From the NCBI GenBank assembly GCA_002205125.1, contig NIOE01000003.1, forward strand, positions 372,001-436,000: 64,000 nucleotides of DNA, read 5' to 3'. This DNA is from Roseateles noduli (lineage in GTDB: Bacteria > Pseudomonadota > Gammaproteobacteria > Burkholderiales > Burkholderiaceae_C). Below the pieces are notes generated by a model. It was not told the DNA's origin, ran no database searches, and worked only from the letters and a program-made list of their open reading frames with translations. Positions 35,242 to 43,526 of the stretch are shown piece after piece. Both the position numbers and the translations under genes were made by a program. The stretch's first letter is position 1, and every line of letters starts with the position of its first letter.

Positions 35242-35270
35242 TGTCACCCCCTTGTCACCTCTGCGTCACC
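35242..35270 (+). promoter_or_regulatory. Three GTCACC repeats at 11-bp spacing (Pho-box-like)
   Basis: GTCACC occurs at 35243, 35254 and 35265, exactly 11 bp apart, each at the end of a heptamer (ATGTCAC, TTGTCAC, GCGTCAC) with four-base spacers. Tandem heptamers with 11-bp period are the site design of PhoB and other OmpR-type regulators (Pho box CTGTCAT). It is 147 bp upstream of the hydrolase ATG. No matched -10 element was found. Confidence 0.45.
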
Positions 35271-35416
35271 TTCCTTGGTGGCGGCGCGACGGGGATCGCC
35301 CGATCGGGAGAGCCGCCCCTCGGACATTCGTCCGATACCGGCGCGAGGCCCGATTCGCGACAGTAGAGCCCTGTCTTGAACACCTCGACACCCTCCCAAC
35401 CACCTGGAGCCTGACC

Positions 35417-36205
35417 ATGACCTTCACCCGCCGCCTCATCGTCGCCGCCGCTGCTGCTTCCGCCCTCGCCGCCTCGGCCGGTCTGTCGACCGCCGCGCTG
35501 GCCGCCACGCCGGCCGCTCCCGCTCAACCGTCGGTCGTGATCGTCCACGGCGCCTTCGCCGACGGCTCCGACTGGGCCAAGGTCATCCCGCTGCTGCAGC
35601 GCGAAGGCGTGCAGGTCACCGCGGTCCAGAACCCGCTGAGCTCGCTGGCCGACGACGTCGCCGCCGCGCGCCGCGCGATCGACGCGCAGCCGGGCAAGGT
35701 CGTGCTGGTCGGCCACTCGTGGGGCGGCACGGTGATCACCGAAGCCGGCAACTCGGACAAGGTCGCCTCTCTGGTCTACGTGGCCGCGTTCGCGCCCAAC
35801 GTCGGCCAGAACACCGCCGAGCAGGGCAAGGGCTTCCCGGCGCCCTCGGGCTTCGCCCACATCAAGCCCGACGCGCAAGGGTGGCTCAGCCTGACCGCCG
35901 AAGGCATGAAGAACCACTTCGCGCAGGACCTGCCCGCGGCGACGACCGCCGTGATGACGGCCACGCAAGGCCCGATCCAGGCCAAGGCCTTCGAGCAGAC
36001 GGTGTCGGCCGCGGCGTGGAAGAACAAGCCGTCGTACTACGTGCTGGCCACGGCCGATCACATGATCGCCCCCGAGGCGCAGGCCGCGATGGCCGCGCGT
36101 GCCGGCGCGAAGGTGACCAAGGTCGACAGCTCGCACGTGCCGCAGCAGTCGCAGCCTGAAGCCGTCGCCAAGGTCATCCTGGACGCCGTCCGGCAATCCC
36201 GGTAA
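35417..36205 (+). CDS. Exported alpha/beta hydrolase
   Basis: 262 residues from ATG 35417. Sec signal peptide ending ALA (about residue 30), a Pro/Ala linker, then VIVHGAFADGSDW (oxyanion loop), the nucleophile elbow GHSWGG, an acid in ATADHMIAPE and His in SSHVPQQS. The core resembles the short RsbQ/salicylate-esterase-like hydrolases that bind small esters. Predicted periplasmic or secreted esterase; substrate unknown. Phased GTCACC repeats upstream suggest regulation by an OmpR-family protein. A strong hairpin follows the stop. Confidence 0.85.
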   Translation: MTFTRRLIVAAAAASALAASAGLSTAALAATPAAPAQPSVVIVHGAFADGSDWAKVIPLLQREGVQVTAVQNPLSSLADDVAAARRAIDAQPGKVVLVGHSWGGTVITEAGNSDKVASLVYVAAFAPNVGQNTAEQGKGFPAPSGFAHIKPDAQGWLSLTAEGMKNHFAQDLPAATTAVMTATQGPIQAKAFEQTVSAAAWKNKPSYYVLATADHMIAPEAQAAMAARAGAKVTKVDSSHVPQQSQPEAVAKVILDAVRQSR

Positions 36206-36217
36206 GGTCCGCGCCGT

Positions 36218-36247
36218 CCGCGGGCACCCATGGCGCGGTGCCCGCGG
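36218..36247 (+). terminator. Terminator hairpin after the exported hydrolase
   Basis: CCGCGGGCACC (36218-36228) pairs perfectly with GGTGCCCGCGG (36237-36247), an 11-bp stem 13 nt after the stop. The loop contains an ATG that would otherwise be taken as the start of the next gene, which argues for the later GTG start. Confidence 0.65.
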
Positions 36248-36274
36248 CGCGCCGGACTTTGCCCCTGGGATGCC

Positions 36275-37831
36275 GTGACTGATCCTTCTCCCCTGCCCCC
36301 TTCGAGTTCTCCCGCCGCTGCGACTGCGGCTTCTTCAACCGCTGCTGCTGTGGGCTCGCGCGTACCGGTGCTCGACGCCGTGCGCGCGTTGGCCTTTGTG
36401 GGCGACCTCAGCATGGGGCAGCCGGTCGACCATTCGACGCGGGCCGCGTGGCTCGCCACGCAGATCGCCGAAGCCGCCCGCGCCGACGGCCTCGCGCTCG
36501 GCCGCGACGCCGACCTGGCGCCCGGCCACGCCGCCTGCGTGGCGCTGCTGCGCTGGTCGGGCTGCACGGCCAACGCGCCGGAGTTCTCGGTGCTGATGGG
36601 CGACGACGTCGGCGGTCGCGACGCGATGCTGTCCAACGGCTCGGCCGAGGAGGCGTCCGCGCTGGCGGGCACGCTCGGCGAGGCGGCGCTCATCCATTGC
36701 GAGGTCGCGGGCGAGATCGCCCGGTTGCTGGGACTGCCCGCCAACATCGAGCGCGCGATGCGCCATCTCTTCGAGACCTGGAACGGCCACGGCAAGCCCG
36801 ACGGCCTGAGCGGCGACGAGGTGCCCGCCGTCGTCTTCCATGTAGCGCTGGCGGGAGACCTGGAGATCTTCTCGCGGGTGCACGGCGTGGCGGCGGCGCT
36901 GCGTCACATCGGCGAGCGCTCGGAGGCGAAGTATCCGAAGGCGTTGGTCGACGTGGTGACGCGGAATGCGCAGACGTGGATGACCGCGCTCGACGCCGGT
37001 GCGCACGAGGGCTCGCAGACCGCCGGCAAGTTCGATGAGACGCTGGCTGCGCTCGAGACGCCGCTGGAACTGGTCGCCGACGTCATCGACCTCAAGCTCC
37101 CCTGGATGACGGGCCTGTCGCGGCGCGTGGCTGATTCGGCGCGAGAGGCGGGCGCGGTGCTCGGCTTCGACGCGGCCGCGCTGGAGCGGCTCCATCGCGC
37201 AGGCCTGCTGCACGGCATCGGCCGCGCGTCGGTGCCCAACGCGCTCTGGAGCGAAGGCCGCCGACTCGGCGAGGCCGATCGCGAGAAGCTCCGCCTGATG
37301 CCCTACTGGACCGGCCGCGCCGCGCGCCGCCTCCGCGCGCTGCACGCCGAAGCGGAGCTTGCGTCCTACGTCGACGAACGCATGGACGGCTCCGGCTCCT
37401 TCCGCAGCGCGGCAGGCGCCGCGATCCCGATGCCCGCACGCGTGCTGGCCGCGGCCGCCGCGTGGGTGACCGTGCGGACCGGGCGCCCCGGCTCGCCCGC
37501 ACTCGACACCGAAGCGGCACGCGCCGCGATGAGCCGGGAAGTCGCCGCCGGTCGACTCGACCCGCAAGCCGCCGATGCCGTCTGCGGAGCAGAACGTCGA
37601 CGCGTCGCCTCTCCATCGCCGGCTTCGACCACCATCACGCTCTCCGCGCGCGAGACCGAAGTCCTCGGCCGCATCGCCATCGGCGAAAGCAACAAGGAAG
37701 CGGCGAAGGTGCTCGGCATCAGCCCCGCGACCGTCCGGACCCATCTGGAAAGCGCGTTCCGCAAGCTCGAATGCAGCACGCGGGCCGCGGCGACGTTGAA
37801 AGCGATGACGATGGGGTTGCTGACGGTCTGA
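36275..37831 (+). CDS. HD-domain-like protein fused to a LuxR-type DNA-binding domain
   Basis: 518 residues from GTG 36275, preferred over ATG 36230, which lies in a hairpin loop. After a Ser/Ala/Pro-rich start there are two helical, HD-like halves (about 30-430). The second has degraded HD-GYP marks: LHGIGRASVP where HDIG is expected and DERMDGSGSF in place of HHERxDGxGYP. It may bind rather than cleave c-di-GMP. The C-terminus is a clear LuxR/FixJ helix-turn-helix (LSARETEVLGRIAIGESNKE then VLGISPATVRTHLESAFRKL). It is probably a transcription factor with a nucleotide-sensing input. Confidence 0.8.
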   Translation: MTDPSPLPPSSSPAAATAASSTAAAVGSRVPVLDAVRALAFVGDLSMGQPVDHSTRAAWLATQIAEAARADGLALGRDADLAPGHAACVALLRWSGCTANAPEFSVLMGDDVGGRDAMLSNGSAEEASALAGTLGEAALIHCEVAGEIARLLGLPANIERAMRHLFETWNGHGKPDGLSGDEVPAVVFHVALAGDLEIFSRVHGVAAALRHIGERSEAKYPKALVDVVTRNAQTWMTALDAGAHEGSQTAGKFDETLAALETPLELVADVIDLKLPWMTGLSRRVADSAREAGAVLGFDAAALERLHRAGLLHGIGRASVPNALWSEGRRLGEADREKLRLMPYWTGRAARRLRALHAEAELASYVDERMDGSGSFRSAAGAAIPMPARVLAAAAAWVTVRTGRPGSPALDTEAARAAMSREVAAGRLDPQAADAVCGAERRRVASPSPASTTITLSARETEVLGRIAIGESNKEAAKVLGISPATVRTHLESAFRKLECSTRAAATLKAMTMGLLTV

Positions 37832-37837
37832 GACCGC

Positions 37838-38710
37838 CTAACTGCCGTCGCCAGGGCGTTGGCCGCTGGACCATGGGGCCTTGGCGTCAAGCGCCAAAAC
37901 CCCAAGGACCACCGTCCCCAACCAGTCGCTGACTTCGCTGATCACTTCGACGGGCTTGTCCTTGTGCGGCGAGTGACCGCATGCGGGGATCTCGAAGAGA
38001 CGTGTCTGCGGGACTTCGCGCGCGATGCCCCGGATCTGCTCGAGCGTGCCGTACTCGTCGTCGACACCTTGCATCGCGAGCAGCGAACACGTGATCGCGC
38101 GAATCTCCTCGACGATCGACCAGTCGCGGAACGCAGCACTCAGCCACGTCTGGCTCCATCCGCCGAACGGGGAATCCGGATCGTCATGGAAGCGCGCGAG
38201 ACGGTCGCGCAGCGGGCCCGCCTCGTAGATCTCGACCGTCTTGCGAATGCCGTCGAGGGAGAGGTCCTCGACGACGATGTGCGGCGCCGCGACCACCGCA
38301 CCCGCCGTCGGCAACCTCGCCGCATGCAGCAACGCGATCGATCCGCCATCGCTGTGCCCGAAGAGCCACGGCGGCGACGTGATGCCGAGTCCTGCGAGGA
38401 CGGCCGGCAGCACCTCATGCGCCTGGCGATGCAGGTAGTCGACGTCCCAGCGATCGTCCCGCGCGCGCATCGTCGAGCGCCCGTATCCCGGCCGCGAGTA
38501 CACCAGGCCGCGCATGCCGATCGCTTCGCACAATCGCTTCGGGAAGTCCCGCCACATCGCGATCGAGCCCAGGCCCTCGTGGAGGAAGACCATCACCGGC
38601 GCGTCGGCGATCGCGTTGCCGATCGCCTCGTTGACCCAGGTGTATTCGATGTCGGTGGCCCGGCCGCGCCAGTCGATGCGAAGCCGTTGCGTCGAAGTCG
38701 TGCTGTTCAT
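37838..38710 (-). CDS. Alpha/beta hydrolase
   Basis: 290 residues from ATG 38710. Motifs: VFLHEGLGS (oxyanion loop), SRPGYGRS, nucleophile elbow GHSDGG, an acid in GVDDEYG and His in CGHSPHKDKP. No signal peptide. The HEGLGS and RPGYGRS combination is common in hydrolases acting on small aromatic or lipid esters, but substrate is unknown. It is convergent with the HD-LuxR gene. The start lies 23 nt downstream of a strong hairpin with T-tract, so expression may be controlled by attenuation. Confidence 0.85.
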   Translation of the reverse strand: MNSTTSTQRLRIDWRGRATDIEYTWVNEAIGNAIADAPVMVFLHEGLGSIAMWRDFPKRLCEAIGMRGLVYSRPGYGRSTMRARDDRWDVDYLHRQAHEVLPAVLAGLGITSPPWLFGHSDGGSIALLHAARLPTAGAVVAAPHIVVEDLSLDGIRKTVEIYEAGPLRDRLARFHDDPDSPFGGWSQTWLSAAFRDWSIVEEIRAITCSLLAMQGVDDEYGTLEQIRGIAREVPQTRLFEIPACGHSPHKDKPVEVISEVSDWLGTVVLGVLALDAKAPWSSGQRPGDGS

Positions 38711-38732
38711 GGGCACGATCTTAGGCATGCGC

Positions 38733-38846
38733 AAAAAGAAAAGGCCCCGGTCGTGAGACCGGGGCCGAAAGTTCGTCCGCCTGCAGAGGGAAAAGGCGGA
38801 CCATGCGAGAGAGAAGCATGAACAACGGAAGCTCGAATTCCGTTGT
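38733..38846 (-). ncRNA. Structured leader or small RNA candidate with four hairpins
   Basis: Read on the minus strand, four hairpins follow one another. They are ACAACGGAA/TTCCGTTGT (38822-38846, perfect 9 bp), CATGC/GCATG (38802-38820), GTCCGCCT/AGGCGGAC (38775-38801) and a perfect 10-bp GGCCCCGGTC/GACCGGGGCC with GTGA loop (38743-38766) ending in a T-rich tract (38733-38742). The upstream MFS gene has its own terminator at 38912-38939, so this block looks like a separate transcript or the 5' leader of the hydrolase gene starting at 38710. No known riboswitch was recognised. Confidence 0.5.
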
Positions 38847-38911
38847 CAGGATCAACTGTAGGGAGGTCGGCGTTTCACGGCACGAGGGCGTCGCCGCATC
38901 GTCCCCTCGGT

Positions 38912-38939
38912 GAACGCCCGATGCGCGTGTCGGGCGTTC
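38912..38939 (-). terminator. Terminator hairpin of the MFS gene
   Basis: GAACGCCCGA (38912-38921) pairs perfectly with TCGGGCGTTC (38930-38939), 13 nt past the MFS stop codon. No T-tract follows, but the stem is long and well placed. Confidence 0.65.
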
Positions 38940-38951
38940 GCCTACACGGCA

Positions 38952-40142
38952 TCAATCCGCCGCGGCGGTGCCGGTCGCGCGGCCCGTGCCACCGAGCGCG
39001 CGCTGCGCGCTGGCCGCCATGAACAGCGCGAAGAAGACGACGCAGGACAGGCCGGCCGTGAGCGAGGTGTGCTCCGCGATCATGCCGATGAGCGGCGGGC
39101 CGGCCATCATGCCCAGGTAGCCCAGCGAGGAGACCGCCGCGATACCGTGCGCGGCGCTGATACCAGGCACCTTCGAGGCCGCGCTGAACAGCACCGGGAC
39201 GACGTTGGACAGGCCCAGGCCGACCAGCGCGAAGCCCAGCAGGCCCGCGGACGCGACCGGCACCAGCAGCGCGGTCGCCATGCCGGCGGCCGCCAGCAGT
39301 CCGCTCGCGATCATGAGCGGCACCGGCGCGACACGCGCCCGTACCCAGTCGCCGCCGAAGCGGCCCAGCGCCATCGCCAGGCTGAAGCTCGCGTAGCCAA
39401 GCGCGGACAGACTCGCGTCGCTGGCGCGCTCCTGCTTCATGAAGAGCACGCTCCAGTCGTACATCGCGCCCTCGGCGATCAGACCCAGCGCAGCCAGCGT
39501 GCCGATCAGCGCGAGCACGCCGCGCGGCAGGCTCAGCGGCTGCGATTCGCCAGCGTCGGTCTTCATCTTCAGCATCGCGCCGCAGGCACCCAGGATCAGC
39601 ACCATGCCCGTGCCGCAGGCCACCAGCAGATGGGTCTGCGGCGTCCAGCCCAGCAGCGGCAGCAGGCTGCCGACACCGGCGCCGACCATGCCGCCCAGGC
39701 TGAACATCGCGTGGAAGCCGCTCATCAGCGGCCGGCCGGCAAGATGCTCGATCTCGGTGGCCTCCGCATTGATGGCAACGTCGAACAGACTCGCCGTCGC
39801 GCCGAAGAGCATCAGCAGCAGGACCAGCCCGAGGTAGACGCTCGGCGCGATCAGCATCGACACGCCCGCCGCGCAGAGCACGCCGGTCAGCCCCGCCACG
39901 CCGCGTGGACCGAAGCGCGCCACGACCCGTCCGGCCTGCGTGAGCGCCAGCAGCGCGCCCACGCCCGAGGCCAGCATCGCAATCGCCAGCGATTGCTCCC
40001 CCAGGCCGTAATGCGCCTTGACCGTCGGCACATGCACGCCCCAGGTCGCGAACAAGGCCCCCGAGACGAAGAACTGGATGCGCAGCGCCCAGGCCGCGGA
40101 GTTCAGGCGGCGAGGCGTCGTGGTGTCGGAGATCGTGGTCAT
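38952..40142 (-). CDS. Major facilitator superfamily transporter
   Basis: 396 residues from ATG 40142; a longer open frame upstream has no coding character. About twelve hydrophobic segments with the loop-2/3 MFS signature (GRVVARFGPRGVAG) and a similar site in the second half (GRFGGDWVRARV). Overall shape recalls YbjJ-type MFS proteins (early GALFATWGVHVPTVK and FDVAINAEATEIE). Cytoplasmic-membrane transporter, probably efflux, substrate unknown. Confidence 0.88.
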   Translation of the reverse strand: MTTISDTTTPRRLNSAAWALRIQFFVSGALFATWGVHVPTVKAHYGLGEQSLAIAMLASGVGALLALTQAGRVVARFGPRGVAGLTGVLCAAGVSMLIAPSVYLGLVLLLMLFGATASLFDVAINAEATEIEHLAGRPLMSGFHAMFSLGGMVGAGVGSLLPLLGWTPQTHLLVACGTGMVLILGACGAMLKMKTDAGESQPLSLPRGVLALIGTLAALGLIAEGAMYDWSVLFMKQERASDASLSALGYASFSLAMALGRFGGDWVRARVAPVPLMIASGLLAAAGMATALLVPVASAGLLGFALVGLGLSNVVPVLFSAASKVPGISAAHGIAAVSSLGYLGMMAGPPLIGMIAEHTSLTAGLSCVVFFALFMAASAQRALGGTGRATGTAAAD

Positions 40143-40304
40143 CGTGGAGCGGCGTGAAGAGCCCGTTACTGTAGGCGCCACGAGGCGCCCTTCGCGCGGA
40201 TGTCGCCCCCGGTCAGCCAAGCGCGGGCTCTCCACGAGGCATGAGGGCTCCCTCCTGGACCCTCAAGCCTCATTCCGGCCCCACAGGCACCAGCGGACTC
40301 CGGA

Positions 40305-42458
40305 TCAGGACACCATGCCGCGCAAGGCGTTGAAGAGCTTGCGCGGCTGCAAGGGCTTGAAGAGCACCGTGTGACCGCTTTCAGTGGCACGACGAAGTTC
40401 CTCGCGACTGGTGTCGCCCGTGACGAGGATCGCCGGCACCTCCATGCGGCAGAGCTCGCGCACCGCGCGGATCGCGGCAATGCCGTCCGGACCGTCACCC
40501 AGGTGCAGGTCCGACAGGATCAGGTCCGGCGGCGCGGCGCGCGTGCGCACAGCCTCCGCAGCCTCGGCCGCGGTGGCCGCAATGATGGACTCGTAGCCCC
40601 ACTCCTCCAGCAGCAGCTGAAGGCCGATGCGGATGGGCTCCTCGTCGTCGATCACCAGCACCGAGCGCGGCTCCATCACCGGCATCGGCACGGTGTCCGC
40701 CGCAGTCGTGAACTCCGGGATCTCCGGCAGACCACCCAGCGGGATGCTCAGGCGGAACATCGTGCCCCGACCCGGCCGCGAGGCGACCATCAGCCGGTAG
40801 CCCAGCAGGTGCGCGAGACGCTTGACGATCGCCAGACCCATGCCGAGCCCTTGCGTGCGGCTGCGCTCGCTCTGGCCGACCTGGTAGAACTCGGCAAAGA
40901 TGCGCGGCAGGTCGCTGGACTTGATGCCGATGCCGGTGTCCCAGACCTCGAGGTTGAGGTGGGTCGAGGTCGAACGCGCGACCACCACGACGCCGCCCTC
41001 CTCCGTGTACTTGATCGCGTTCTGGATGAGGTTGCCCAGGATGCGCTCCAGCAGCTGCGGATCGCTGGTGACGGACTTGCCGCCCGGCGAGAAACGCAGG
41101 CCCAGCCCCGCGCCTTCCGCCTGCCCCGCGTAGTGCATGTGCAGGCGGCGGAACAGGTCGCGCAGGGTGAAATGCTGGAGGTTGGGCTCGACGGTGCCGG
41201 CGTCCAGCCGCGAGATGTCGAGCATCGCGTTGAAGGACCGCTCCAGTCCCTCGATGGAGCGCATGACGTTGCGGATCAGCGGCTCTTCCTCGGTGCCTTG
41301 AAGACGACGCTCCAGGCTCGCGGCGAAGAGCCCCAGCGCGTGCACCGGCTGGCGCAGGTCGTGGCTCGCGATGGCGAGGAAACGGCTCTTCTCCTGGTCG
41401 GCGCGGATCGCGCCGTCGCGGTCCTGCTCGATGGTGCTGAGCTGGAGGTCCTGCTCCATCAGCAGGCGCTTGGCGCGCTGCCAGCGATGGTGCTCGAGCA
41501 GCGCCAGCCCGCCCACCACGGCCGCGGCCAGGAACCAGACGGGACCGGCCCCCGCTCGCGCGGTGGGATCGAACAATCGCGCCAGGCCCTCGGACGCCGG
41601 CAGCACCGCGATCACCGCGGCCCAACGCCCCATGGGCGCGAGCAGCACGCCGAGGACCGCCGCCGTGGCCGCCAGCAGCGGTCCGGTCAGCAGGCCGCGC
41701 GCGCCCGGCGATTCGGCCAGCCACGGATGCAGGGCCAGCAGGCCGAGGCAGCCGGCCGCCTGCAGGTAGAGGAGCCGCCGCCCTTCGCGGTCGGAAAAGG
41801 CCATGCGGCTGTTGTCGGTGCGGGGCCCGCGATGGGACAGGGACCGCGCGGTGAAGACGCAGCCGAGCGCGAGCGCGATCACGCCGAAGACCCAGACCAT
41901 CAGGCCCGCCGCCGGCATGCCGCGCAGCAGCGCCGAGATCAGCGGCACGGCGACCGCCGTCAGCAGCCAGGGCCAGTGGCTCCAGGCCTCGTCGAAGCCC
42001 GCATCCTGCAGCCGGCGTGTGATCGCGCGACGCTCACGGCGCCGACCTTCCTGGACGGATTCGTCGTTCTCCGCCACGGCGCCGGCGACCGCGACGAAGA
42101 GGCTGGGCTTGGGCGGGCGGCGCGAGCGCTTGGGGCGCGGCGGCAGGCCGTCCGCGGACGGCGGCTCGCCGCCCCCGGTGGGCGTGCCGTCGCCGCCCGC
42201 ACCGTCGCCAGTACCATCGCCGGTAGCGTCGCTGGTACCGGACGATGACGGAGAGGCCGCACCAGCCGTCCAGGAAGCCGATCCCGGGGAGCGATCGGCG
42301 CCGGATCCATGCGGGTCGCCTGCGGACGAGGCTCCCGAAACGACGCTCGCCGGCACGTCGAGGACGTCCGGCGAGTCGATGAGGATCTCGGTCGGCGGGA
42401 AGCCGGTGTCGGGGGCGTGCTCGCGGGTCCCGCGATCGCCCCGATGGACCGTGGCCAC
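40305..42458 (-). CDS. Hybrid sensor histidine kinase/response regulator
   Basis: 717 residues from a GTG at 42458, 4 nt after the preceding regulator gene. A long Gly/Ser/Asp/Pro-rich N-terminal tail (about 40-120) is followed by about six membrane segments and a coiled region. The HisKA box is IASHDLRQPVHALGL, the ATPase motifs NLIQNAIKYT, DTGIGI and GLGMGLAIVKRL, and a C-terminal receiver has Asp in LILSDLHLG and Lys in LFKP. The FxAxASHDLRQP form is typical of hybrid kinases paired with NarL regulators. It forms an operon with the gene at 42463-43152. Confidence 0.92.
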   Translation of the reverse strand: MATVHRGDRGTREHAPDTGFPPTEILIDSPDVLDVPASVVSGASSAGDPHGSGADRSPGSASWTAGAASPSSSGTSDATGDGTGDGAGGDGTPTGGGEPPSADGLPPRPKRSRRPPKPSLFVAVAGAVAENDESVQEGRRRERRAITRRLQDAGFDEAWSHWPWLLTAVAVPLISALLRGMPAAGLMVWVFGVIALALGCVFTARSLSHRGPRTDNSRMAFSDREGRRLLYLQAAGCLGLLALHPWLAESPGARGLLTGPLLAATAAVLGVLLAPMGRWAAVIAVLPASEGLARLFDPTARAGAGPVWFLAAAVVGGLALLEHHRWQRAKRLLMEQDLQLSTIEQDRDGAIRADQEKSRFLAIASHDLRQPVHALGLFAASLERRLQGTEEEPLIRNVMRSIEGLERSFNAMLDISRLDAGTVEPNLQHFTLRDLFRRLHMHYAGQAEGAGLGLRFSPGGKSVTSDPQLLERILGNLIQNAIKYTEEGGVVVVARSTSTHLNLEVWDTGIGIKSSDLPRIFAEFYQVGQSERSRTQGLGMGLAIVKRLAHLLGYRLMVASRPGRGTMFRLSIPLGGLPEIPEFTTAADTVPMPVMEPRSVLVIDDEEPIRIGLQLLLEEWGYESIIAATAAEAAEAVRTRAAPPDLILSDLHLGDGPDGIAAIRAVRELCRMEVPAILVTGDTSREELRRATESGHTVLFKPLQPRKLFNALRGMVS

Positions 42459-42462
42459 CGCG

Positions 42463-43152
42463 TCAGCGGAAGAGGCTGATCATGTGCGAGCGCGACTTGA
42501 CGTCCAGCGCCAGCAGCAGCGAGGAGACGTAGTTCTTCACCGTGCCCAGCGAGAGCTGCGTCGAGTTGCTGATCTCCTGGTTGCTGCAGCCCGACAGCAC
42601 CAGCTCCAGGATCTCCAGGTGGCGCGGGCCGAGTTCGGCCACGCGGTCGTACATCGCCGACGACGGGAAACGCGGGAACAGCGTGCCCGACTGCGATTGG
42701 CGGTGGCGCTGGCTCTCGGCCAGCAGTGCGCGCAGCGTGCTGCGCATCTCGGCCATCATCGCGCCCTTGGGCAGATAGCCGACGGCGCCCAGCGCCCGCG
42801 CCTGGCGGACGACGAATTCATCCTGCGTGCCGCTGAAGACGACGACGCGGGCCTCGGGATAGGCCTCCATGAACTGCCGCAGGCCTTGCAGGCCCTTGCA
42901 GTCCCCCAGGTTCAGGTCGAGCAGCACGGCATCCACCGCCCCGCCCTGCGCGTACGCCTGCAGACCTTCCTGCAGCGAGGACGCCTCCAGCCAGTCGATG
43001 TCGATCTCGTCCAGCGACTGGTACAGCGTGCGGATCCCCGCCCTCACCAACTCGTGGTCGTCGACCAGCAGCACCCGCCGCTTCACCGCCGGCATCGCAT
43101 AAGCTCCACTCCCAGCCGCCTCGAACGTGCGTGCAACGGACACTGCTTCCAT
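42463..43152 (-). CDS. NarL/FixJ-family response regulator
   Basis: 229 residues. Receiver domain with VLLVDDHELVRAG, phospho-acceptor Asp in AVLLDLNLG and Lys in LPKG. The C-terminal LuxR-type helix-turn-helix (GPRHLEILELVLSGCSNQEIS and LSLGTVKNYVSSLLLALDV) is complete. It is first in the pair with the hybrid kinase downstream, the likely phosphate donor. Its target genes are unknown; the long upstream gap is shared with a divergent MipA-like gene, which is a candidate target. Confidence 0.92.
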   Translation of the reverse strand: MEAVSVARTFEAAGSGAYAMPAVKRRVLLVDDHELVRAGIRTLYQSLDEIDIDWLEASSLQEGLQAYAQGGAVDAVLLDLNLGDCKGLQGLRQFMEAYPEARVVVFSGTQDEFVVRQARALGAVGYLPKGAMMAEMRSTLRALLAESQRHRQSQSGTLFPRFPSSAMYDRVAELGPRHLEILELVLSGCSNQEISNSTQLSLGTVKNYVSSLLLALDVKSRSHMISLFR

Positions 43153-43526
43153 AGGGCCTCCCTGTTTCGACTGACCGATGGGTCTCCGGCTCGGTCGTCG
43201 TCACCCTTTACTGCACGCCGGAGAAGCTCCGCATGATAGGCCGATGGTCACTTGCGTCGCCCCCTCTTCAGGGGGAACCCTGAGGGGGTAGGCCGGAAAC
43301 ACTTGTGACGACATGTTGCGAAAGTAAGGCGTCAACGCTGTCAGACGCCATCCCCATTTATAGGGCCTCGCACGCCACGGCTATCCCCCATGAGGTGGGA
43401 TCTGCAAACGTACCCGGCACGGGGAGCGGGCGATCCCGCCGACGGGGATGCCCAGCCGGACGACAGCCTCCAGCAAGGTCACGGAGGACCCCGGTCCCTA
43501 GAATTCCGTCCAGCTTCCGAGACCCA
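43153..43526. other. Intergenic region between divergent regulator and MipA-like genes
   Basis: 374 bases. A hairpin at 43260-43288 (CCCCCTC-TT-CAGGG with CCCTGAGGGGG, GGAA loop) and a second at about 43434-43452 around GATCCC...GGGATG are visible. A TTTATA (43357-43362) is the most AT-rich element and could be a -10 for the plus-strand MipA-like gene, but no fitting -35 is seen. No coding frame is convincing. Confidence 0.5.

Larger units (their letters stand above)
34771..35416. other. Long intergenic region with regulatory-looking repeats
   Basis: 646 bases between the divergent PEP-CTERM operon and the exported hydrolase gene. No coding frame is convincing. It contains an inverted repeat at 35176-35220 and three phased GTCACC repeats at 35242-35270, both listed separately. 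The rest is G+C-rich sequence without visible structure apart from short inverted runs near 35120-35160. Confidence 0.6.
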
